From assembly GCF_020520425.1 (NCBI RefSeq), contig NC_079488.1:38493247-38557246 (forward strand): a stretch of DNA of 64,000 nt, in the 5' to 3' direction. Position numbers and translations under genes: made by a program. The first letter of the stretch is position 1. Every line of letters starts with the position of its first letter. Origin of the DNA: Spinacia oleracea (Eukaryota > Streptophyta > Magnoliopsida > Caryophyllales > Amaranthaceae). This document shows positions 45,051 through 55,062 of the stretch, piece after piece. The notes under the pieces are model-generated. The model worked only from the letters and a program-made list of their open reading frames with translations, did not search any database and was not told where the DNA came from.

Positions 45051-48000
45051 CTAGAAAAAATACTTCTTGAGGTTATCCGCATTCCATGTACGCAAAATCG
45101 GACGCCCCTGCATGTCTTGGATCCGATATGTTCCGTCTCGAACCTCCTCGTAAATCTCATATGGACCTTCCCAAGTAGAAGTGAGTTTTCTTTGTTCATT
45201 GGCGCGTCCGACGGCTTCCATTTTTCTAAGCACAAAATCTCTGACTTTTAGTATTCTTCTAGAAACCCTTTTGTTGTACTCGCTCGTCATTCGGAGTTTG
45301 TATAGCTGCTGTCGTAGAGCCGCGTTTCCTCTTGTTTCTGGTAAGAAATCCAAGGCCGCCTTCATCATTTCCCAATTGGCGTCTTCATTAAACAACATGA
45401 CGCGCAGAGTTGGTTCACACATTTCAATGGGTAGGACGGCTTCAGCTCCATAAGCTAACAAGAATGGTGTTTCTCCTGTGGAGTTTTTTGCCGTGGTCCG
45501 TATAGACCATAAAACATTGGGTAACTCGTCGGCCCATAAGCCCTTTGCCTCATCAAGCTTCTTTTTCATCCCTTCAGAGATGATTTTGTTGAATGCTTCT
45601 ACTTGTCCGTTAGCTTGGGGGCGTCCTACTGATGCAAAACATGCTGTGATACCATGGTCAGCCAACCAATCTTCCAATTTGGGCGTCTTGAATTGTGGCC
45701 CGTTGTCAAAGACAATAGACTGAGGCACGCCAAATCTTGTGATGATGTTTTTCCAGATGAATGCTCTCACATCTTGTGCCTTAGTGTTTTTCAAAGCTTC
45801 AGCTTCTACCCATTTGGTGAAATAGTCGACGGCAACTATTACATAACGCAATCCTCCTGGTGCCATCGTATAGGGACCTAATAAGTCCATCCCCCATTTG
45901 GCAAAGGGTATAGGGCTGGTGATTGGTGTCAGTCTCTGCGCCGGCCGTCGAATTAGATGAGCAAATCGTTGGCATTTATCACACCGCTTAACCAAGTTAA
46001 GAGCTTCTTCTTTGAGAGTGGGCCAATAGTATCCGGTTCTTAGGGCTTTTTCTGCCAGGGCCCTCCCTCCTATGTGAGAGCTGCATAATCCCTGATGAAG
46101 ATCTTCCAGTACTTCATGCCCCTTCTCGGGGGTTACGCAGCGAAGAAGAGGCCGTGAGAAGGCTTTTTTGTATAGAGTCTCATTCCATATCTCAAACCAG
46201 GTACTTTTCCTTTGTAATCTTTCTGCCTGCCTAGGATCATCAGGGAGTACTCCATTCATTTTGAAATTAACAATGTCGTCCATCCAGGTGGCTGTTCGGT
46301 CTAGGATATCTGTCCTCAAGGTGTCAATGCTTTTGAGCTGCTTTACTTCCCAAAACACATGACGTGGCGTATCACAACACGCTGAGCTTGCTAGTTTGGA
46401 CAGAGCGTCTGCTTTGTTGTTTTCAGATCGGGGTATATGCTGTATTTCAAAGTTAGACAGCTGCTGAACTTTCTGACGGACCTTTTTCAGATATTTTATC
46501 ATGGCGTCATCCTTGGCCTCATATTCTCCTTTTACTTGACTGACGATTAACTGTGAGTCAGATAAAACCAGGACGTCTGCCGCCCCCGCTGCTTTGCTCA
46601 TCTGAATTCCACATATCAGGGCTTCGTATTCAGCTTCGTTGTTTGACGCCTGAAAGTTAAAATGCATTGCATATTCATAGATATCCCCTTTTGGTGATTC
46701 GCAGATAATGCCGGCTCCCGACCCATTTTGGGTGGCAGAGCCGTCCACATGAACTATCCACTGGGTTTTCTCATTCTTAAAATAGGGTGGCTTGGTCAGT
46801 TCCGCAATGAAGTCAGCAAATGCTTGTCCCTTTATTGCCTTCCGCGGCTCATACGAAATATCAAATGCGTTAAGCTCAATTGCCCAGTTGAGCATTCTTC
46901 CGGACGCTTCCAGATTGGTAAATGACCTCTTTAGCGGTTGATCCGTGTAGACTATCAGTCGATGAGCCAGGAAATATGGACGAAGCTTCTTACTAGCCAA
47001 GAACAGAGCGAAGCCGAATTTTTCAACTGTTGGATATTTGAGTTCGGCATTCTGCAACATGTGGCTGACAAAGTAGACAGGTAGTTGCGTCCCATCCCTT
47101 TCTGTAAGCAAGACGGCACTTAGTGCGTACTCTGAGATGGCAAGGTACAGATACAAGACCTCTCCTGAGAGAGAGCTAACCAGTCGCGGCAGAGTATGCA
47201 GGTGTTCTTTTAAACGAAGGAAGGCGGCCTCTGCATGCGGCGTCCACTCAAACTGGGTGCCCTTTTTGATGGTACTGAAAAAGTAATGACACTTATCTCC
47301 GGCTCTAGATAAAAATCACCCCAAGGCGGCAAGACATCCAGTTAGGCGTTGCACATCTTTGACCATCCTTGGCGACGTCATATTGATGACCGCCTACACC
47401 TTGTCCGGATTTGCTTCAACGCCCCTTTCGTCAATCAAGAAACCAAGGAACTTGCCAGAGGATACACCGAATATGCACTTCTTGGGATTGAGTCTCATTT
47501 GGTATGTCCTGAGGGTCTCAAAGGTTTCTCGCAAATCGTCTAGGTGATCCATCTTTTTCTTGCTTTTTACAATCATATCATCGATATAGGCTTCTATATT
47601 CCTCCCCAGCTGCTTCGCGAAAACCGTGTTCACCAACCGTTGGAAGGTGGCTGGGGCATTTTTTAAACCGAACGGCATTACTTTGTAGCAGTGCAATCCT
47701 TGTTCCGTGACAAATGATGTCTTCTCTTGATCTTCGGGCCACAATGGGATCTGGTGAAATCCGGAGTAGGCGTCCATGAAGTTCATCATGGTATGCCCGG
47801 CCGTTGAGTTGACGAGTCGGTCTATCTTTGGCAGTGGGAAACTGTCCTTGGAGCAGGCTTTGTTGAGATCGGTGTAATCAACACACATCCTCCATGTCCC
47901 ATTGGGCTTGGGTACCAGTACTACATTAGCTACCCAGTCTGGGTACTGACACGGACGTATGAAGCCTGCGTCCATTAGCTTTTTAACCTCAGCAGCGGCG

Positions 48001-48401
48001 GCCAAATTTCTTGCTTCTCCATGATTCCTCTTTTTCTGGCGCACTGGCTTTATAGCGCTATCCACATTTAGCTTGTGCACGGCTACCGCCGGATCAATGC
48101 CTGACATCTCCTCTACCGTGAAGACAAATATTTCTTTGTATTCTCGGAGCAGTTGCACTAATGCTGTTGACATGGGGTCGTCAGGGGGAATCCTAATGGG
48201 GACCGTTCGAGACGGGTCCGCTAAGTCCAGAATTATAGCATAGTGTGCTCCCACTGGCTCAGGTCGTCTTTCTGCATTGTGCTCCGTTGGTGCCTCTCGG
48301 GTTTTACGACAGCTTGGCAAAGGTTTAGCTTGCTCTTTTCCCCCCGGAGAGGCTCCCCAGGCCGTTGGCTCTAATGTCGATAAGTAACAATCCCTGGCCA
48401 A
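45051..48401 (-). pseudogene. Gypsy F pol: reverse transcriptase, two RNase H domains, integrase
   Basis: 47394-48401 carries RT (VLVPKPNGTWRMCVDYTDLN, MPFGLKNAPATFQ, catalytic YIDD). TAG at 47394-47396 and TGA at about 47318-47320 interrupt it. 45051-47156 (701 residues) carries the RT-linked RNase H (ALSAVLLTERDG, LIVYTDQPLK), a second RNase H with VHVDGSATQNGSGAG, EAEYEAL and KADALSKLAS, and integrase with the CDKCQR zinc finger, the MDLLGPY and FDNGPQF aspartates and the GQVEAFNK glutamate. Two RNase H domains are a mark of the Tat lineage. The domains look well preserved, but the stops prevent a full polyprotein. Confidence 0.92.
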
Positions 48402-48404
48402 CTG

Positions 48405-49286
48405 TTAATTTCCATAGAGGGACCCAACGCGTCCGTTACTTCCTACAAATTTGACCAGTAGTAAATGAGGAACGATCACAGCTCTTAGGTCGTTGAGTGT
48501 TGGACGGCCGAGTATGATGTTGAATGTGGTGAGGTTTGCTACAATTATAAACCGGATGACGCCTTCTTTGGTCACTGGGGGAACTCCAATAGAGGCCGGG
48601 AGTAAGATGGAGCCAATTGGACGAACGATGCTCCCTCCGAATCCTACCAAGGGCCCGAATACCTTTTCTATGGCTTCAGGATCGTGCTTTAATTTCTGTA
48701 GACATTGCAGACTGATTATGTCGGACGAGCTCCCTGTGTCCACCAGTACTCTCTTCACTTTGAGGTTAGCCACCTTAATCTTTATAACCAGAGGGTCATC
48801 GTCATAAGGTATTGTCGCCCTTCTGTAATCGTCTTTGGAAATTTCTACAGAGGGTAGATTCATCTGTGCGGGGCGAAGATAAGATGGGCCTACTTGCCGT
48901 CCTTCCTTACATGGTTCTCCTGCAGCTATGCCCCCTGATATTACCATAACTCTTTCGTCTGAATACTTCTTGGAGGTGAGGCTTGTTTCTTTGTCTGCGT
49001 CCTTTAAATGGATGTACTGGCGGAGGCGTCCTTCAGCCGCATGATCACTTAATATCTTCCTCAACATCCGACAATTTTGGGTGTCGTGTCCTTCATCTTT
49101 GTGAAAAGCACAGAAAGGGGCCTGTTGGATGGAGGTGGTCAGTCGTCGGGGGGACGGTTCTATTCCCAGACTCGGTCCCTTAGCCAGGAGGATGTTTTCA
49201 AGAGCTGTGTTGAATATAAAGGAGCCCCTAGATGACGACCTCCTTCGCCTTCTCTTCTCCTCAGTGCCGCGGCCATTCTTTCTCAA
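48405..49286 (-). pseudogene. Gypsy F gag zinc knuckle and protease
   Basis: 293 residues with the CAFHKDEGHDTQNC knuckle and the protease active-site motif VLVDTGSSSDII. It ends in a TAA at 48405-48407 where element E reads CAA and continues into pol. E in turn has a TAG downstream where F has CAG, so the two copies carry different single lesions. The frame overlaps the gag N-terminal frame by four bases at 49283-49286. Confidence 0.87.
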
Positions 49287-49729
49287 GGTGGCGCTCTCAT
49301 GCTATCTTCTAGGAGTCTTGAGAGAGTGATGACCCTGAGCCTCATCATTCTTCTGTAAGTTCGTCTCGTCCGTCTTCCTGGACGTTCCTCTTTTACATGC
49401 CGACTCTCCTTCTCCAGGGTGCGTCCTTTCATGGGTGAGTCGAGATCTTCTGATAAAGATTCCATCATCCTGCCCTTATCATGTTCAGGGTTGGCTTCGT
49501 GGAGGGGCCTAGTGATTTCTTTTTGGAGGACGCGCTGAAACCCTCTTTGCCATTCATCTGCGATATCTTGATGGGGATCATTCAACAAGTGCTGCACAGA
49601 CCTCGCGGCAGCAGGCCGGCTAGCTGGCGCGTCACAATGATAGTTGGACTTATCTTTAGACGCCCCTCCCCTGATTGGGAGTCCCATTTCTTCATGGGAT
49701 TTTCCGCGCTCAGATTGAAGTTCAGCCAT
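49283..49729 (-). pseudogene. Gypsy F gag amino-terminal part, capsid region missing
   Basis: The ATG at 49729 (minus) lies 12 bases after the primer-binding site. The product of about 148 residues is highly charged (DEWQRGFQRVLQKEI, EESRHVKEERPG-like). I see no capsid (Retrotrans_gag) segment between it and the knuckle, although gypsy gag normally has one. The same gap exists in E, so the loss predates the split of the two copies. Confidence 0.7.
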
Positions 49730-49740
49730 GACACTGTACC

Positions 49741-49758
49741 TCCCCACAGACGGCGCCA
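49741..49758 (-). other. Primer-binding site of gypsy F
   Basis: TGGCGCCGTCTGTGGGGA on the minus strand, two bases inside the 5' LTR. Confidence 0.8.
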
Positions 49759-49760
49759 AA

Positions 49761-50259
49761 TGTTGTGGGATCTTTTACGGTGAAGACGTGTCACGCGTTC
49801 CTCGGAGGTATCAAGTATGACCTGGCACGAACTTCTAACAACCTGCAAAACAAGAATATTCCCGTAGGAATATTCCCTCTGATGCTTAAGTAAGTATATG
49901 TTAGAGAGAGAAATAATTTGTAGAGAGAGGGGCAGAGCAAAGTTAATGCTAAGTTGGTGTGAATGAATTGATTGCCCTCTTACCTTGGGATCTGAGCCTT
50001 TTATAGGGCTAGGGTTTCTTGGGAAGTGATCCCTCATCCCTATCTATGTGCTCCGTAGGATTTGGGGACATGTGTCCTTCTGTCAATGACCTTATAGCAA
50101 GTTGGGCCAGAGATCATGGGTTTCCTTAACTAAGGCCGTGCCTTTATTTTATCTGAACACCAAGGTCCAGGCCTACTTCTTGGGCTTGGGCCATAGATTC
50201 GTTGGCCTAGTTATCTTAACTTCCTTGGGCTTTAAGGTGCAACTATTAAGCCCACATCA
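49761..50259 (-). repeat. 5' LTR of gypsy F
   Basis: 499 bp, TG...CA. It differs from the left LTR at about 18 sites. The TATA box TATAAAA on the minus strand is at 49999-50005. Confidence 0.92.
49999..50005 (-). promoter_or_regulatory. TATA box in gypsy F 5' LTR
   Basis: CCCTATAAAAGG on the minus strand, the expected promoter for gag-pol RNA. Confidence 0.6.
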
Positions 50260-50446
50260 GTAATCACAAGTAAAAAATAAATGTTATTTTTCGTTGGCCA
50301 GACTCAATTTATTACATGAACTTATCATTTAACTCTTAATATACCAACTGAAGTTACTATTTTACCCTTAGTAAACCATTTTAATGGTATACCCAGTATA
50401 GATTCAGAAAACCTCGAGATGTGGAGAAAATGTAAAAGGGTACAAC
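50260..50446. other. AT-rich flank
   Basis: No gene is seen. It begins with GTAAT, the possible right target duplication of the gypsy array, and ends with GGTACAAC, the left duplication of the hAT MITE. Confidence 0.5.
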
Positions 50447-50981
50447 TAGACTTGTCAAAAGTCGACCCGATCCAAAAACCGACCTGAACCCGACTCGAAA
50501 ATACTGGATCTTGAACAAGATTTTGTGACCCGTAACCCGATTTTATCGGAACCCGAGTAACCCGAAAAGTAATGGGTCAAAACCCGACCGAACCCATTTT
50601 GGACCCGACCGATTGAAAAGCATTGTATTTATAGTAATAAATGAGATTATGAAAAACTTTAAGCATAATAAACACATTGTTTTTACTATTGTTTTGTGTA
50701 ATATGATTTTAATTTTAATTATACGCCATTTTATGGTTGAATTTGATTAAATATAAACTTGTGTAGGAAAATTTGTTAATTTATGCCCATATTTTGTATA
50801 TTTATCACCTAAATTAATGAAAATATAATGCGCGTTTTAAAAGCTCTCAATGCGTTGGGTCAACCCGAAACCGAAAGTTCTGGGTCTTGAACAAGCATTT
50901 GTAAACCCGAACCTGAAAATGACCGACCCGATTCAACACGAGCCAGAAAATAATTTTTTATAACCCGACCCGACAGGTCTA
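50447..50981. mobile_element. hAT-type MITE (535 bp)
   Basis: Inverted termini TAGACTTGTC and TAGACCTGTC are flanked by 8-bp copies GGTACAAC (50439-50446) and GATACAAC (50982-50989) that match at seven of eight positions. The ends are filled with ACCCGA/TCGGGT motifs (GACCCGACC), and the middle is AT-rich. No coding sequence. Confidence 0.83.
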
Positions 50982-50989
50982 GATACAAC

Positions 50990-51252
50990 CGACTAAAGTA
51001 AACCCATGTGCGACGAGAATATTAAAAAAAAGATTATAAAAATAAAAAAAGCAACCATGTCAGGCAGACAACTAGCCATGTAGTCCTCACATTGTTTAAT
51101 TCTTCGACGACTTTTTTCAACCCTTCTCTTCTCTATATTGCTAATCCTGAAATACAATAATTTACCCCTTTCAACCGTTATCTTCTTCTTTAGTCTGTCC
51201 AATCCTTAAACAATCTGAAAATTTTATTTCCTGAAAATATCATCCACTAAAA
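50990..51252 (+). other. Upstream region of the membrane protein gene
   Basis: A TATA-like CTCTATATTGC lies at about 51130, and the sequence just before the ATG is A-rich (CTAAAAATG). The promoter cannot be defined further. Confidence 0.4.
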
Positions 51253-52239
51253 ATGCCAGAAGATGAACTAATTAACCCAACTAGAATTCATAAATCCAAA
51301 TTCGTACTATATTCCAACTGTTTATGTCCGTTATTGTCTATTTTCCTAGATTCGTTGAAGATCATCTTCTTACACAATCCTAAACTCTTTTTCACTCTTT
51401 ACATATTCACCACCCTCCCACTCTCTCTCCTCCTTACTTCCGCCTCCGTCTCCGCCGCCCCACGCTTCCTCAAATCCCACATCGCCCGCCTCGAGTGGCT
51501 CGAAGATGTCGTCCCTATCTGGATGGAAGCTGCCAATATCCGGGACGAGTCGCGGGCGGACTCGAGCAGGCTCCTCCGCCGGAAGCTCCTTCACGGCGTC
51601 CCCGTCTTTGTACTTTCGCTAATTGCTTTGGTCACGATAGTGATTTCAACTCACGTTGGACTCCGCCGGAAAAAGAAGGTGACCTTGAAGGCAGCGCTGT
51701 CTGCCGTCAAGGTCATGTGGGCCCCACCCCTGCTTACCTGTTTAGTTAACTTCATCGTCTGGGTGGGGTGGGGCCATTTAGATCCCATCGTGAACAAATT
51801 CGCCGTCCATTATCCTCCCTTGACGGCGGCACAAGTGGCGGTGGAGGTGTATATGATGTCCGTGTTTGGACTCGCGCTCGTTGTATCCGTGGTCGAAGCC
51901 CGGGCCGGTTTTGAAGCAGTGTGGGTCGGATGGGTTTTAATGAAGGGGAGGAGACTTTGCGGGTGGGTTTTGGCGGGCTTGATATTGTTGATATCCGGAT
52001 TTATTGGGAAACAAATGATTGGTGTAATTAACGGTGAAGATTTGGGGATTCAGAATGGAGGGTATACGTGGACGGTGGAGATGAGGTTTGGAAGTATGGT
52101 TGGATTGGTGGTTTTGTTAGGGTGGTTATTGTTGTGGAGTTATGTAATATTCGCGGTATTTTATTTTGATTGTAGGAAAAGAAATGTAATTAGAGAAGAA
52201 GAACAATTAGATATTCTTGATGATGATTTTGACCTTTAA
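51253..52239 (+). CDS. Intronless polytopic membrane protein of plant-specific type
   Basis: 328 residues without introns or stops, and with a codon pattern unlike the surrounding repeats. The N-terminal 40 residues are amphipathic (LLSIFLDSLKIIFLHNPK). Six hydrophobic spans lie at about 46-66, 115-136, 152-173, 196-215, 235-258 and 281-304. Between the first two is a conserved-looking polar loop (ARLEWLEDVVPIWMEAANI). The span-4 region reads VFGLALVVSVVEARAGFEAV and the tail is acidic (EEEQLDILDDDFDL). There is no signal peptide-like start. The layout resembles uncharacterised plant six-span membrane proteins sometimes labelled polyadenylate-binding protein-binding protein, but that is a weak resemblance from memory. 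Function unknown. It is the only intact host-like gene in the window, between a hAT MITE and a gypsy fragment. Confidence 0.82.
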   Translation: MPEDELINPTRIHKSKFVLYSNCLCPLLSIFLDSLKIIFLHNPKLFFTLYIFTTLPLSLLLTSASVSAAPRFLKSHIARLEWLEDVVPIWMEAANIRDESRADSSRLLRRKLLHGVPVFVLSLIALVTIVISTHVGLRRKKKVTLKAALSAVKVMWAPPLLTCLVNFIVWVGWGHLDPIVNKFAVHYPPLTAAQVAVEVYMMSVFGLALVVSVVEARAGFEAVWVGWVLMKGRRLCGWVLAGLILLISGFIGKQMIGVINGEDLGIQNGGYTWTVEMRFGSMVGLVVLLGWLLLWSYVIFAVFYFDCRKRNVIREEEQLDILDDDFDL

Positions 52240-52490
52240 TTGGTTTTCTTAAATTTTTTTTAATTAATACATTGTCGCAAAATAGTGACGATGGTACTTT
52301 TGCTTTAGTTATAGCACATGCTTTTTAGATCTTATTTTGATGTGCCTTTGTCTTTTTGAAACCCTCAAGGGTCGACAAATTGTTGATAACACTTTTAAGA
52401 TTAAATATTTGTTTTCTTGGAAATGTATGGGATGCGCCTAAAGTATTATTTTTTCTTTACTTATTCTTATTGTATTAGTTACTGCTCCGG
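52240..52490 (+). other. 3' flank of the membrane protein gene
   Basis: T-rich and noncoding, containing TAATTAATACATTG soon after the stop. It is likely the 3' UTR, followed by the border with the gypsy fragment. Confidence 0.45.
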
Positions 52491-53081
52491 TGTTGAAGCA
52501 ATGGGATTCGTATGAAGGCCCTTTCGGTTTGTGTTGAAGATTTTGCTTGCCTGAATGAGTTGTGTCCGAGTTCACCTGCACAATGACAAAGTCACTAGAC
52601 TCTGGGGTGTTTCCGAGGAAAGTCCCTCCAATGCCTAAGTAAGAACCATTTTCGGATTCTAGAGAGAAGTTCTCTAGAGAGTAGTATTAAGGCAGTAAAT
52701 TGGACGTAGTTTGAGGTGTTTGTGTAATAAATGCCCATAGGTCATTTATTGCTATTGGGCCTTGGGCCTTTGTTGATGGCTGACCAGCCATGTTGAGTAG
52801 AAAGGGGATTGATGTTGTTGTATTTGAGCCATTGGGCTTTGGACTTAGTGGCCCAATTGGTGTCCAATTGGGAGCCCAAACAACATGCTCAAGACCCGGT
52901 CCATTTAGAATTAAATGGGTGGGTTTCCAAGTGTCAGAAGTCCAAAAGTTCCCTCTTTTTTCAAAATAGGGCATTTGAATTCGTGTCTTTGTGGAAAAAG
53001 TGTCGAAGATGGTCTTCGGAAGTGCCCTTGATCGGTTGGGTTGGAATAAAGCGGAAGTTGGGCGGTTTTTAGATCGAAGCC

Positions 53082-53088
53082 TATAAAT
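53082..53088 (+). promoter_or_regulatory. TATA box of the fragment G antisense gene
   Basis: TATAAAT in CCTATAAATACCG, about 290 bp before the ATG at 53372. The spacing resembles that of the gypsy F antisense gene. Confidence 0.5.
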
Positions 53089-53371
53089 ACCGACCCATTT
53101 TTTCCATTTCAAACTTTATTCACTCAAATCTTTCAAAGTTTCCCAAGAGTTATGGCGATTTCTTTGTTTGTTTTCTTCAGATCTTCGCAAATTCACTGAA
53201 AATCTGCTTCGGGACTTTACTTCGTTCACTTCATCGGCGTTTCTGTTCCGGGAAAGGTAATTTGTTTCCTGTTTTCGATTTCTTTTCTTGTTGCCTGTTT
53301 CTGTGCTCTTCGGCACTCCATATTTTGGGAGTTTTGCCATAGCTGGGGGAAGGTGGAAAAAGAAATCTGGC

Positions 53372-53641
53372 ATGGTATCTTCTTGTAGTGATGAGGAAGA
53401 AAATAGGGTTCCCTTGGGGAGGTCGAAGGAAGTTTCTCCCGAGGCTGATGCTAAAGAACGCTCGGAGAACGAGGCTCGTGCCGAATTCAGTCGAGGAACA
53501 GGTATTATTGGTCGTTTTCCGATTCGACCTTACTTTCCGAGGCGATGGGAGGAATCTGATCTCGAGGGGAGGCTCGTGGCCCTTTTTAATGACAAATCCA
53601 AGATTGCTGGCCCGGACGGTACGACAGTTGACGGAAGCTAG
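53372..53641 (+). pseudogene. Start of a gypsy antisense gene in fragment G
   Basis: 89 residues after a probable leader intron (donor GTAATT at about 53257, acceptor CCATAG at about 53341). Like the F antisense protein it begins with an acidic stretch (SDEEENR). It then reads RFPIRPYFPRRWEE and LVALFNDKSKIAGPDGTT to a stop. It does not align clearly with the F protein, so homology rests on architecture and position. Copia D begins 27 bp after the stop. Confidence 0.45.
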
Positions 53642-53668
53642 TTAGTCCCTGCGAGAAAAGGGTACTAC

Positions 53669-55003
53669 TATTAGGTTATGATACATATGACAATTCATAA
53701 ATCATGCGGAAAAACCATAAAGCCAGGAAAACATATTATTTACACATAATCATTTAGCATAGTTTAGATGCATACTCTTTGTTGCGTGCCTTCCCTAGCT
53801 GCGCCCGAACCGAACAAGAACAAGTCTTTAGGACTCCAAGTGTCGTCCCTCCGTAGATAGTCCACAGCACGTCCGGATCCGCCTTAAGATTGACCAACTA
53901 GGATCGCCCTTAAGGTACTATTATTTTCGGCACTTTATAGGCAAATGTGTGACTGAATTTTTCTCTCAAAAACTCACTTTGAATACTTGAATGCTCGATG
54001 TAAATATGTGACCCTAGGCACTTATTGATAGAGTTTATGGAAAGGAATTATAATCCTATTAGAATACAAATCTATTTAATTATAATCCTACTAGGACTCT
54101 AATTAAACAAACTTTATCTATTAGGATTAGATTTAATCATATTACGAATCCCGGTAGCCTTAGGATTCCGAGTAACACACACGAGTGGCGCACAAGCACC
54201 GCACGCCCGCACGCAGGCCTTGCGGCCCACGCCGAGCGCACAGCGCAATGCCCACTGTCGCAGCCTTGTCCGCGCGCGCGCCCAAGCTTCGGCTGGGCCT
54301 GGCTTTTGCGCTGGGCCTGGTCGTATGCTTGGCATGTGGTTGTTGCGCTTGGCTTGCTGGGCGATGGCCCGGCTTCGTGCTGGGCCTTCGTCTGGCAGGC
54401 CTCGTCCGATGCTAATTCGTACGATACGCTTCCGATTAAATTCCCGGTTCCGGAATTCATTTCCGATACGAACAATATTTAATATTTCCGATTACGGAAT
54501 TAATTTCCGTTTCGAACAAATATTTAATATTTCCGTTTGCGGAATTATTTTCCGATTTCGATAATATTTCCGATTCTGACAATATTTCCGTTTCCGGCAA
54601 TATTTCCGATTCCGGCAATATTTCCATTTCCAATAATATTTTCCGATACGTACCATGTTTCCGTTTCCGGCAACATCTACGACTTGGATAATATTTATAT
54701 TTCCGATACGATCCATATTTCCGTTTCCGGCAATATCATCGTTTCCGGAGTATTCATTTCTTGCCTGTGACGATCTCAGCTCCCACTGAAACCAAGATCC
54801 GTCGATTCCGAATATCCATAGATGGAGTATTTAATGCCATTAAATACTTGATCCGTTTATGTACTATTTGTGTGACCCTACGGGTTCAGTCAAGAGTAAG
54901 CTGTGGATTAATATAATTAATTCCGCTTGAACTGAAGCGGCCTCTAGCTAGGCATTCAGCTCACTTGATCTCACTGAATTATTAACTTGTTAATTAATAC
55001 TGA
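53669..55003 (-). repeat. 3' LTR of copia D, first piece
   Basis: From TATTAGGTTATG to AATACTGA, where the family LTR continues CCGCATTTATT. The TTCCG array is at about 54430-54760. The GC-rich block (54180-54400) differs from that of B. Confidence 0.9.
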
Positions 55004-55062
55004 CCCTTTAGTCGACATAACGGGTCTCTTTAACATAAGAGATCTAATATTATAGATAAAGG

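Larger units (their letters stand above)
34875..50259 (-). mobile_element. Tat-type Ty3/gypsy element F with antisense gene, interrupted by copia B
   Basis: Two 499-bp LTRs (34875-35373 and 49761-50259; TGTTGTGGG...CCCACATCA in plus orientation) differ at about 18 sites (roughly 96% identity). The internal region has gag-pol on the minus strand, a plus-strand antisense gene near the 3' LTR, a primer-binding site at 49741-49758 and a polypurine tract at 35374-35395. Two RNase H domains in pol place it in the Tat lineage. Without copia B it is about 9.0 kb. GTAAT follows the right LTR, but no matching copy exists at the left LTR, which continues into element E. Confidence 0.9.
52491..53668 (-). 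mobile_element. Tat-type gypsy fragment G: LTR and start of antisense gene
   Basis: 52560-52650 matches the F LTR in wording (CACCTGCAcaAtgAC, CCCTCCAATGCCTAAGTAAG). The LTR may run from TGTTG at 52491 to CAACA at about 52885, but these borders are uncertain. As in F, a plus-strand TATA box and a leader intron follow, then an ATG. The rest of the element was lost, or displaced by copia D at 53669. Confidence 0.55.
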
